Translations under genes and position numbers: made by a program | Notes under the pieces: model-generated | What the model was told of the DNA's origin: nothing | Seen by the model: the letters and a program-made list of their open reading frames with translations, nothing else | The model's database searches: none | NCBI GenBank assembly: GCA_034430115.1 | Contig: DAOUFG010000168.1 | Location: 1 to 21,933 of the forward strand | Direction: 5' to 3' | DNA: 21,933 nucleotides | From: CAIXPS01 sp034430115 | GTDB taxonomy: Bacteria; Chloroflexota; Anaerolineae; J036; Brachytrichaceae | In this document: positions 15,791-21,933 of the stretch, piece by piece | Numbering within the stretch: the stretch's first letter is position 1 | Layout: the number at the start of each line of letters is the position of its first letter

Positions 15791-17125
15791 ATGACCAATA
15801 CTGACACCTTCCATGCTGCCGAGTTGAAATTGCTTGGCGAGATTTGGTCATCGCCGACGCTCTGGCCGACGATGCGCGTGCTGTGTGACGATTGCAATGG
15901 CCGGTTTGTGGCCAGTGACGACGAGCGCCGTGCCGCTGCGTTCATCTGCGATAGCCTGGCGAAGTATGGTCTGCAAGACGCGCACACCGAAGAATTCGAC
16001 GTGCAAGGTTGGCGGCGTGGTGACGCTCACCTGACCGTCAACGGCACGCCCCTGGTGTGCATCGGTCTGCCCGGCACCCCTGCGTGTGACCTGCAAGCGC
16101 CCATCATTCTGCTGGGCAACGGCGAGCCGGACGACTTTGAAAAAGCGGGCGAGGCTGCGCGTGGCAAGATCGCCCTGGTGCTGGGCAAAGGCTCACACCG
16201 CCTGGAGAAGTATGCGCGCGCCGTCAAAGCGGGCTGTGTGGCCTACATTTTCGGCAATCCAGAGATGGGCACGCTGCCGCCAACGGGCAGCATCAACCTG
16301 GATGGCGCGCTGGCGCCTATTCCAGGCATCGGCATCGCGCATGAATCGTTCCTGCGCATCAAGCGCATGGCGGAAGTTGGCGAGCTGACGGTTCACATGA
16401 AAGTGAATGCCGAGTTGTTCCCAGGGAAAGGGCTGAACGTGATCGCCGATATCCCCGGCACCGACCCCAGCCAGGGCATATTGATGGCGTGCGGTCACTA
16501 TGACGGGCACGACATCGCGCAGGGCGCAATCGACAACGCCAGCGGCACCGCGGCGGTGATGGAAGCGGCGCGCGCGCTGATGACGGTGCGCGACCAGCTC
16601 AAGCTGGGGATTCGCATCGCGCTGTGGTCGGGCGAGGAGGTTGGCATGGTCGGCTCCGGCGCCTATGCCAAAGCACACAAGACTGAGTTGGCGAACGTCA
16701 AGCTGGTGTTCAACTGCGACATCGTGAGCAACCCCGGCCCGATGTTCATCGGCCTGAGCGGCTACGACACGGACCGCGTGGCCGAATATATGCGTAAGCT
16801 GGCCGGCAATGAGTACAGTGTGAATGTGGTCACCGGGCGGACGATCCCCTATTCTGATCACTTCTCATTCAATCTGTATGGCGTGGCGGCGTTGATGGCT
16901 GCCACAGGTGAACCGAAGTATCCAAACCTGGGCCCGCACACCTACGGCGACACGCTGGATAAGGTGGATATGCGCGCGCTGCGCTCCAGCGCCGCCTTCA
17001 CCGCACGTGTTTTGTTGAACCTATCGCATGACCCATCGCCGCTGCCTTTGCGCGGCGCTACGCCCGATGAGGTGCGTGAGATGTTGCACAAGGACGGCTA
17101 CGAAAACTTGATGCTCAAGGATTGA
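15791..17125 (+). CDS. M28-family zinc metallopeptidase with PA-like insert
   Basis: Peptidases of this family are di-zinc aminopeptidases or carboxypeptidases. This 444-residue protein has no signal peptide and is probably cytoplasmic, fitting hydrolysis of imported peptides. Residues about 75-205 form a protease-associated-like domain (GKIALVLGKGSHRLEKYARA, 125-144). The catalytic domain shows GHYDGHD (H236, D238), AIDNASG (bridging D248), SGEEVG (E282 catalytic base, E283), NCDIVSNPG (D310) and GPHTYGDTLDKVD (H383), a full set of zinc ligands. No Shine-Dalgarno sequence precedes ATG 15791, where the upstream bases are repeat. A terminator follows the stop by 36 bases. Exact specificity is unknown. 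Confidence 0.9.
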   Translation: MTNTDTFHAAELKLLGEIWSSPTLWPTMRVLCDDCNGRFVASDDERRAAAFICDSLAKYGLQDAHTEEFDVQGWRRGDAHLTVNGTPLVCIGLPGTPACDLQAPIILLGNGEPDDFEKAGEAARGKIALVLGKGSHRLEKYARAVKAGCVAYIFGNPEMGTLPPTGSINLDGALAPIPGIGIAHESFLRIKRMAEVGELTVHMKVNAELFPGKGLNVIADIPGTDPSQGILMACGHYDGHDIAQGAIDNASGTAAVMEAARALMTVRDQLKLGIRIALWSGEEVGMVGSGAYAKAHKTELANVKLVFNCDIVSNPGPMFIGLSGYDTDRVAEYMRKLAGNEYSVNVVTGRTIPYSDHFSFNLYGVAALMAATGEPKYPNLGPHTYGDTLDKVDMRALRSSAAFTARVLLNLSHDPSPLPLRGATPDEVREMLHKDGYENLMLKD

Positions 17126-17161
17126 GCGCGTTTCACCCCTCATCGGGTTGATTGAGCACTT

Positions 17162-17197
17162 CTAGCCCCCTCTTGCCAGACGGCAAGAGGGGGCTAG
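17162..17197 (+). terminator. Rho-independent terminator after the M28 peptidase gene
   Basis: A perfect 16-bp GC-rich stem (17162-17177 with 17182-17197; CTAGCCCCCTCTTGCC and its complement) with a 4-base loop AGAC is followed by TTTCG. A small second palindrome, TTCGT-AA-ACGAA (17199-17210), abuts it. It lies 36 bases after the peptidase stop codon. Confidence 0.85.
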
Positions 17198-17280
17198 TTT
17201 CGTAAACGAACGTAGTGACCCCGCCAGGCGTTTAATATATGGAAGCGTGTATAAAAGTCTGGTTCTGAGGAGTCGATCTC

Positions 17281-17784
17281 ATGGAGAACCGTAATACCAA
17301 GCCGTTGATCTTCTTTGCCATTATGGGGATGGTGATCGGGGCTGCGGTCCTGGCCATTGTGGCGGTCCAGTCGCTCCATTCGCCACAGCAAGATGCGCTC
17401 AGCCAGTATGTGCGCGTGCAATATGCCAGGCAGCCCGGCCTGGTGGTGAGCCAGGTGGTGCAGGCCGGCCTGCCGGGCAAGTTCACCGCCTCGATGAGCG
17501 GAGATGTTTATGGTTCCGGGTCATATTTCCATGTGGATATGCCCTATACCTACGGCACCGTGGTCAGCCAGACGGGGAATTCGTCGCGCCCATTACCCTA
17601 TCCGCCGGAGCAACTGGCTTGCGTGCTACTGGGGTCTAACCAGGGCCCCGCAGTGGTGTTTATTGCGTTGCATGGCGATGACTACAAGGCGGATTGGTTC
17701 GTGCATCAATCTCGTGCGGCCTGGGCCAGCGACGAACTGCGGGCGCAACTGAACGCGCTGGGCTGTGAATTCAAACCCGAGTAG
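17281..17784 (+). CDS. Small membrane-anchored protein of unknown function
   Basis: I do not recognise this 167-residue protein. It has a short polar N-terminus, one hydrophobic helix (about 9-31, LIFFAIMGMVIGAAVLAIVA) and a soluble domain that would lie outside the cytoplasm. The domain holds two cysteines (C114 in QLACVLLG and C162 in ALGCEF) that could form a disulfide. GAGGAG about 10 bases upstream supports ATG 17281, and a TATAAA-like box (about 17250-17255) could be a -10 element. It stands just after a terminator and 36 bases before the SDR gene, so it may start a new transcript with that gene. Confidence 0.75.
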   Translation: MENRNTKPLIFFAIMGMVIGAAVLAIVAVQSLHSPQQDALSQYVRVQYARQPGLVVSQVVQAGLPGKFTASMSGDVYGSGSYFHVDMPYTYGTVVSQTGNSSRPLPYPPEQLACVLLGSNQGPAVVFIALHGDDYKADWFVHQSRAAWASDELRAQLNALGCEFKPE

Positions 17785-17820
17785 CGCCCCGGCATAGATA
17801 CAATCAGCACCGATAACATC

Positions 17821-18552
17821 ATGGACAATCAATCTATTACCGGCATGGGTGCCATCGTCACAGGCGCAGGGCGAGGCATTGGACGCAGCATTGCGCTGGC
17901 GTTGGCGCGGCAGGGCGCGCGTGTGGCGCTTGCCGCGCGCACGTTGAGCGAATTGGAGCAGGTGCGCGCACAAATCGACTCTTTCGGCGGCGAGGCTGTG
18001 TGCATCCCCACCGACGTCAGCTCGGAAGAAGATGTGATCCATCTGGTGGGCAGTGCTGCGGCGCAATGGGGCCGGCTGGATATCGTGGTGAATAACGCCG
18101 GCATCGGGGCCTTCGGCCCGTTGGAACAGGCCAGCGCAGCCCAATGGGACAGGGTGATGGCGGTGAACGCGCGCGGCACCTTCCTGGTCTGCCGCGAGGC
18201 AGTCCCTCACTTGCGCAAGCAGCGCCCGTCGTACATCGTCAACATCACCTCGGTGGTGGGCGTGAAGGGCTATTTGAACCAGGCGCTCTATAGCGCATCC
18301 AAGCACGCCGTGATGGGCATGAGCAAAGCGCTGGCGAAAGAAGTGCAAAAAGACGGCATCCGCGTGCACGCGATTTGCCCGGGTGGGGTGGATACCGATA
18401 TGGCCGGTGCCGCCCGGCCCGACCTGGATCGCTCGGTGCTGATTTCGCCCGAAGACATCGCCGACGTGGTGCTGTTCCTGGTCACCCGGCGCGGCAACGC
18501 CGTGATAGACGAGATCGACGTGCGGCGCCAGTCGTCCACCCCCTGGGCATAG
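17821..18552 (+). CDS. Short-chain dehydrogenase/reductase (classical SDR)
   Basis: This is an NAD(P)-dependent oxidoreductase of 243 residues acting on an unknown alcohol or ketone. The Rossmann motif TGAGRGIG (14-21), NNAG (91-94), catalytic S144 (NITS), and Y157/K161 (YSASK) are all present. An arginine after the second strand (AAR, R40) suggests NADP preference. The tail EIDVRRQSSTPWA resembles the ends of 3-ketoacyl-reductase-like SDRs. No Shine-Dalgarno sequence precedes the ATG; TACAAT at 17799-17804 could give a very short leader. The type III repeat follows the stop almost at once. Confidence 0.9.
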   Translation: MDNQSITGMGAIVTGAGRGIGRSIALALARQGARVALAARTLSELEQVRAQIDSFGGEAVCIPTDVSSEEDVIHLVGSAAAQWGRLDIVVNNAGIGAFGPLEQASAAQWDRVMAVNARGTFLVCREAVPHLRKQRPSYIVNITSVVGVKGYLNQALYSASKHAVMGMSKALAKEVQKDGIRVHAICPGGVDTDMAGAARPDLDRSVLISPEDIADVVLFLVTRRGNAVIDEIDVRRQSSTPWA

Positions 18553-18728
18553 AGAATCTATCCACGAATCTGCACGAATAAGCTGCTAACACAAAGAAAC
18601 AAAGACACGAAGGAACACAAAGACTTTAGAAATAGAAGCGCTGATTCCCAGTCCACACTTCTGATGCTTCGTGTCCTTTGTGCCTTCGTGTTTTCGTGGT
18701 TTGATTGTTTTTATTCGCGGATCATCAT
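18553..18728. repeat. Palindromic repeat, type III core (CACGAAGGCACAAAG type)
   Basis: The region between the SDR and creatininase-family genes is a large imperfect inverted repeat. AACACAAAG (18588-18596) and the following CACGAAGGAACACAAAG bases (to 18624) are complementary to 18667-18699, which reads CTTCGTGTCCTTTGTG and onward. An outer pair, CACGAATAA (18573-18581) and TTATTCG (18710-18716), frames it. It lacks the GGAGATT arms of the other copies. The next start codon has its own AGAGG at 18734-18738, just outside the repeat. Confidence 0.75.
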
Positions 18729-18743
18729 GAATGAGAGGCAAGT

Positions 18744-19430
18744 ATGAGACTGGAAGAGATGAACTGGATGGGCGTGGAAGCCTATCTGAAGAAGGACGAC
18801 CGGCTGATGCTGGTGGTGGGCGCCTGCGAGCAGCACGGCTACCTGAGCCTGCTGACGGATATTCATATTCCCCAGCGGTTGGCCGACGAGGCCAGCGAGC
18901 GCACCGGCGTGCTGGTGGCCCCGCCGTTGAACTTTGGCATCTCGCCCTATTTCGCCAGCTTCCCCGGCACGATCACGCTGCGCACGCAGACATTTCTGAG
19001 CGTCATCACCGACCTGGTGCGTGGCGTGTATGGTCAGGGTTTCCGGCGGTTGCTCTTTGTGAATGGACACGGCGGCAACGACTCGGCGCGCGGGGTGTTG
19101 CACGAGCTAGCGAATGAGTTGCCGGGCCTGAAGGTGGGCTGGTATTCGTGGTGGGTAGCGCCGTCGGTGACGGAGGTGGCTGCTGGCGCCGGGCTGCGCA
19201 GCTATCACGCGGCGTGGATCGAGGCTTTCCCGTTTACCCGCGTGAGCGAAATGCCCAAAGGTGAGAAGCAGCCCGTCAGCAGCCGATTGCTTTTGAACGC
19301 CGCCGATGAACGTGCGCTCATCGGCGACGGCGTATATGGCGGGCCCTACGTGGCCGACGACGCGCTCATGCAGCGCATCTTCAACACGGCGGTGCAAGAC
19401 ATCGTCGAGCGGTTGAGGTTCCAGGTTTGA
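18744..19430 (+). CDS. Creatininase-family amidohydrolase
   Basis: Members of this metal-dependent hydrolase family open cyclic or linear amides such as creatinine or formamidopyrimidines, and some process mycofactocin precursors. The 228-residue protein shows the metal-site motifs GACEQHG (E29, H31), D39 (LLTDIHIP) and NGHGGN (107-112, H109). The usual HAGExET segment reads HAAWIEA (155-161), keeping H155 and E160 but replacing Gly-Glu by Ala-Trp. AGAGG lies 5 bases before ATG 18744. The substrate is unknown; the neighbouring SDR and the convergent class V aminotransferase do not define it. The stop TGA sits at the edge of a repeat arm. Confidence 0.85.
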   Translation: MRLEEMNWMGVEAYLKKDDRLMLVVGACEQHGYLSLLTDIHIPQRLADEASERTGVLVAPPLNFGISPYFASFPGTITLRTQTFLSVITDLVRGVYGQGFRRLLFVNGHGGNDSARGVLHELANELPGLKVGWYSWWVAPSVTEVAAGAGLRSYHAAWIEAFPFTRVSEMPKGEKQPVSSRLLLNAADERALIGDGVYGGPYVADDALMQRIFNTAVQDIVERLRFQV

Positions 19431-19561
19431 GAATGGCGGTTGGAGATTTGGGGATTCGAGATTAACCACGGATTTCACGGATGACACGGATTCATCTGTG
19501 AAATTTGTGGTTCATGCTCGGTGTCTCATCTCCAATCTCAATTCTCTAATCTCTATTTCCC
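19426..19561. repeat. Modular palindromic repeat, type I core (copy 3)
   Basis: This is the most compact type I copy, at the convergent junction of the creatininase-family and aminotransferase genes. The left arm (19426-19465) has GGTTGGAGATTTGGGGATTCG-like units; the right arm (19511-19561) has ATCTCCAATCTCAATTCTC-like units. The core 19466-19483 pairs with 19493-19510 over 18 positions with a few G-T wobbles, around a 9-base loop (ACACGGATT). The core also shows a 9-base period (CACGGATTT, CACGGATGA, CACGGATT). The stop codons of both flanking genes fall inside or at the edge of its arms. Confidence 0.87.
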
Positions 19562-20740
19562 GAAAAGTTCTTTCTCGCACAGCTCAAAGAAGCGCTCGTA
19601 CTCCTCTTCGGTGTTGTAGTAGGCCGTGGACATACGGATGGCGTCGAAGCCTTCGCCCACCGGTCGCAGGATGGCCTTGTTCTCTTTGAACATGCGCCCA
19701 ACGAAGTCGCCGATGTCGTCGATCGTCTTGCCGCAGAACTGGATCGAGGCCATGCCGGACGATTGCTCCCACGGCAGCGGGCAGATGAGCTTATAACGCT
19801 CTGGCTGCTCCAGCACGCGCCGCTTGAAGTAGTCCGAAAGTTGGTGCATGCGGCCTTCGATTTTCTGCATTCCAAAGCTCTCGTACCAGTCCAGCACGGC
19901 GTTCATCGCTGCGAAGACCTGCACCGGGCGGGTGGCACCCAATTCAAAACGCGCCGCGGAATCGACGAACTTGATCGGCGTCTCCCAGGTGATCGTTCCG
20001 GCGCCCACCATCGGCGGGTTCAGCTCTTCCAGGAAGCTACGCCGCACGTAGAGCAGCCCCACGCCGTTCGGGCCATACAGCCACTTGTGCCCATTGCTGA
20101 TGTAGAGGTCGGGATCGACGTCGTGCAGGTTGATCGGGAACTGGCCCACGGCTTGCGCGCCGTCGATGTAGGAGATGATGCCGCGCCGGCGGGCCCATGC
20201 GCAGATCGACTTCGGGTCGGCGCGCAGGCCGGTGTTGCAGTCCACGTGGCTGGCCACCACCAGGCGCGTCTCGCCGGTCACGACCTCGTTCAGGCTGTCG
20301 AGCGTCTCCTGGGCGATTGCGCTGAGCTTGAAGCGGATCAGGCGCGCCTTGCCGATCTGTTCCAGGTATTTGAAGACCATGTTGGTGGTGGGGTACTCGT
20401 GATCGGAGATGAGCACGTCCACCGGCTTGCCGGGGGCGGGGCGCAGGGCGTCCCAGTGCAGCCACATGGCGCTGTTCAGGCTGTGCGAGGCGTTATAGGT
20501 GAATGCCAGTTCGCTCTCGTCCGCGCCCAGGAACTTGGCGACGCGGTTGCGCGCCTGCACGCCCTGTTCGCACAGGTCGTAATAGGCGGGCAGGCCCCCC
20601 AACTCGCAGTAGCGGGTCAGTTCGATCAACTTCTCCACCACAGGTTGCGCGGGCAGGCCCGAGGTGCCGGTGTTCAGGTAGAGTGTCTGGCTGAGAATCG
20701 GAATGGCGTTGCGCGCGCGTGCGATGTCGTTTGCGTCCAT
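19553..20740 (-). CDS. Class V aminotransferase (cysteine-desulfurase-like PLP enzyme)
   Basis: This PLP-dependent fold-type I enzyme has 395 residues. Features are YLNTGTSGLP near the N-terminus (21-30), SDHEYPTTN (112-120, H114 stacks on PLP), the aspartate in YIDGAQAVGQ (D193), the Schiff-base lysine in SNGHKWLYGPNG (K219) and the substrate arginine in IRMSTAYYNTEEE (R369). The family includes cysteine desulfurases, isopenicillin N epimerase-like and kynureninase-like enzymes. I see no clear SufS-type mobile cysteine, so an aminotransferase, lyase or epimerase role is as likely as sulfur transfer. The start is ATG 20740; the longer frame to 20950 adds non-family residues. No iron-sulfur assembly genes adjoin it. 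Confidence 0.88.
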   Translation of the reverse strand: MDANDIARARNAIPILSQTLYLNTGTSGLPAQPVVEKLIELTRYCELGGLPAYYDLCEQGVQARNRVAKFLGADESELAFTYNASHSLNSAMWLHWDALRPAPGKPVDVLISDHEYPTTNMVFKYLEQIGKARLIRFKLSAIAQETLDSLNEVVTGETRLVVASHVDCNTGLRADPKSICAWARRRGIISYIDGAQAVGQFPINLHDVDPDLYISNGHKWLYGPNGVGLLYVRRSFLEELNPPMVGAGTITWETPIKFVDSAARFELGATRPVQVFAAMNAVLDWYESFGMQKIEGRMHQLSDYFKRRVLEQPERYKLICPLPWEQSSGMASIQFCGKTIDDIGDFVGRMFKENKAILRPVGEGFDAIRMSTAYYNTEEEYERFFELCEKELFGK

Positions 20741-21033
20741 GATTGATAAGGGGCGGGCAATGCGATGATGCAGCCATGTGCGCCGGCCCCGTGCGAATAT
20801 CTCCTTTGTAAGATGTGGCAGCTTCCAGGCTGCCGGGGTGATTCTAACCTCACCGCCAGGAAATGCGATGGGGGAGAGCGAAGGGGACGTGCGAATTCCA
20901 TTCGCACGCTCAAAGAACGAAGTGCGCCTGCGCGCACTGGATGGGAGCATGACGAAACGAGCAGCGCTACCAGGGCTACATCTTCGTGTGAGCCCTGCGC
21001 CACATTCGCCGGGTTAGCCTTATCATTCCTAGC
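20741..21033. other. Divergent intergenic region with two small hairpins
   Basis: These 293 bases between the aminotransferase and SUMF1-like genes hold no convincing gene. Two inverted repeats are clear: GGCAGC (20817-20822) with GCTGCC (20829-20834), and CGTGCGAAT (20888-20896) with ATTCGCACG (20900-20908) around TCC. Open frames run through it, but their translations lack family features. No GGAGATT-type arm occurs here. Confidence 0.5.
21021..21026 (+). promoter_or_regulatory. Candidate -10 box giving a leaderless SUMF1-like transcript
   Basis: TATCAT ends 7 bases before the ATG at 21034, so transcription would start at or next to the start codon. No Shine-Dalgarno sequence is present, which fits leaderless translation. 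No good -35 box is seen. Confidence 0.3.
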
Positions 21034-21861
21034 ATGACCACACCCCTTACTGCGCAAGAGATTGAGTTCACGACCGTCACGCTGAATGACGCGGGCGAGC
21101 GCATCGACCATCGCACGTGCCATGCCCAACAGTATGTGGAGGACCTGGGCGGCGGCCAAACGCTGGCGCTGATCGCCATCCCCGGCGGCGCATTCGGCAT
21201 GGGCTCGCCGTTGGGGATGGGCTACCCGGATGAACATCCCCAGCACCGCGTGAGCATACCGCCGTTCCTGCTTGGCAAATGCTTGATCACCCAGGCGCAG
21301 TGGCAGCATCTGATGGGCCGGCACGTGGGGCGCTTCAAAGGCGCTCAGTGGCCGGTGGAAAATGTCGCATGGTATGCCGCCGTGCGCTTCTGCGAGCGGC
21401 TCTCGCAGCGCACGGGCAGGCGCTATCATTTGCCCAACGAAGCGCAATGGGAATATGCCTGCCGGGCCGGGACGAATAGCCCATTTGCCTTTGGGCACAC
21501 CCTCACCACTGACGTCGCCAACTACAACGGCGAGTACCTGTATCGCGCCGAACCCAAAGGCCCCTATCGCCACACGCCCACCGAAGGTGGAATGTTCCCA
21601 CCCAATGACTTCGGCCTGTGCGACATGCACGGCAACCTGTGGGAGTGGTGCGCCGACGTGTGGCACCCCTCCTATGAGGGCGCACCCACCGACGGGCGCG
21701 CGTGGGTGACGGGTGGCGAGCAGAATTATCGCGTGACGCGCGGCGGGAGCTGGCACGACACGCCCGACGTGTGTCGTAGCGCGGCGCGCTTGCGGGTGAT
21801 CGCGGGCGAGGGCGACGAAATGACCGGCTTTCGCGTCGCGCTGGCGGTTGAACCCACGTGA
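21034..21861 (+). CDS. SUMF1/FGE-fold protein without catalytic cysteines
   Basis: The family includes formylglycine-generating enzymes and many proteins of other function. The 275-residue protein carries the fold's motifs: IPGGAFGMGS (49-58), HRVSIPPFLLGKCLITQAQW (71-90), LPNEAQWEYACRAGT (133-147), NDFGLCDMHGNLWEWCAD (191-208), RGGSW (236-240) and GFRVA (265-269). True aerobic FGEs have two copper-binding cysteines just after RGGSY; here that stretch is HDTPDVCRSAARL with a single cysteine (C247), which aligns outside those positions. So sulfatase activation is unlikely, and no sulfatase gene is adjacent. There is no signal peptide. Its function is unknown. Confidence 0.85.
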   Translation: MTTPLTAQEIEFTTVTLNDAGERIDHRTCHAQQYVEDLGGGQTLALIAIPGGAFGMGSPLGMGYPDEHPQHRVSIPPFLLGKCLITQAQWQHLMGRHVGRFKGAQWPVENVAWYAAVRFCERLSQRTGRRYHLPNEAQWEYACRAGTNSPFAFGHTLTTDVANYNGEYLYRAEPKGPYRHTPTEGGMFPPNDFGLCDMHGNLWEWCADVWHPSYEGAPTDGRAWVTGGEQNYRVTRGGSWHDTPDVCRSAARLRVIAGEGDEMTGFRVALAVEPT

Positions 21862-21885
21862 GTCAACATCACGTGTTGACTCGTG
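21855..21885. terminator. Inverted repeat at the end of the SUMF1-like gene
   Basis: GAGTCAACA (21860-21868) and TGTTGACTC (21874-21882) form a 9-bp stem with loop TCACG, overlapping the stop codon (21859-21861); CACGTG occurs in it twice. No T-run follows, so it may be a terminator-like hairpin or an operator for a gene beyond the window. The remaining bases to 21933 show only a partial further inverted repeat. Confidence 0.4.
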
Positions 21886-21933
21886 GATTCCACATCGGCG
21901 GTTCATAAACCTTTCAACCTCCGATGACCGCCG

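Noticed and set aside
18727..18747. Six-codon ORF overlapping the creatininase-family start (ATGA)
   Set aside because: It looks like translational coupling, but it is tiny and has no ribosome-binding site of its own; probably chance.
1986..19561. CRISPR-like interpretation of the dispersed repeats
   Set aside because: The copies are kilobases apart, palindromic and imperfect, with no regular spacers and no cas genes.
19426..19561. Insertion sequence or MITE with target-site duplication
   Set aside because: I could not find a clear direct duplication at the edges or a transposase; a mobile origin remains possible but unsupported.
19763..20746. Long plus-strand open frame (327 codons) opposite the aminotransferase
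   Set aside because: It is antisense to a well-supported PLP enzyme and its translation is rich in Val, Gly, Arg and His without family motifs, as expected from codon bias.
20741..20950. N-terminal extension of the aminotransferase with AAGGAG upstream
   Set aside because: No usable start codon follows that AAGGAG at the proper distance, and the extension does not resemble the family.
20778..21017. 79-codon open frame in the divergent gap
   Set aside because: No ribosome-binding site or family motif, and it runs through two inverted repeats; better treated as non-coding.
20674..21906. Minus-strand open frame of 410 codons across the SUMF1-like gene and the upstream region
   Set aside because: It is antisense to a clear SUMF1-fold gene and has no recognisable domain.

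Overview
The window is about 22 kb of gene-dense, moderately GC-rich bacterial DNA with no rRNA, tRNA, CRISPR array, transposase or phage gene that I can see. The best guess for the source is a Chloroflexota bacterium (Anaerolineae-like). This is inferred from lipoproteins with long Pro/Thr/Ala linkers after the lipobox, a cobamide-methyltransferase-like UroD protein beside a sugar-isomerase-like barrel, a giant alpha-2-macroglobulin lipoprotein, and abundant dispersed intergenic hairpin repeats. It is not proven by any marker gene here.

Layout. 1-1295: the 3' part of an ECF-type ABC ATPase, then a family 5 (UdgB-like) uracil-DNA glycosylase. 1463-1978: a VOC (glyoxalase/epimerase-fold) protein. 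2112-4116 (minus): a sugar phosphate isomerase/epimerase-like TIM barrel followed by a UroD/MtaA-type methyltransferase, probably one operon. 4308-5267: proline dehydrogenase, divergent from that operon. 5442-11549 (minus): a 2035-residue alpha-2-macroglobulin lipoprotein whose thioester motif is lost. 11774-15645: a dipeptide/oligopeptide ABC importer in the order permease C, binding protein, permease B, without ATPase subunits. 15791-17125: an M28 metallopeptidase. 17281-19430: a small membrane-anchored unknown, an SDR oxidoreductase and a creatininase-family amidohydrolase. 19553-20740 (minus): a class V aminotransferase. 21034-21861: a SUMF1/FGE-fold protein without the catalytic cysteines.

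A peptide and amino-acid theme is plausible: peptide import (dpp genes), peptide hydrolysis (M28), proline oxidation, and PLP and amidohydrolase enzymes. The genes are not one operon, so this is only a reading of content.

The most unusual signal is between the genes. A family of modular imperfect palindromes has purine-rich outer arms built from GGAGATT/GAGATTTG units, the reverse complement on the other side, and an exchangeable inner core. One core type (CCACGGATT...AATCCGTGG) occurs at all three convergent gene junctions in the window and at no other junction. A second core type and a third, armless relative sit at co-directional junctions, and none occurs at the three divergent, promoter-bearing junctions. 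The arms run up to or into the stop codons of several neighbouring genes and appear to have written the C-terminal codons of at least two proteins. This looks like a mobile or spreading family of bidirectional 3'-end (terminator-like) elements.
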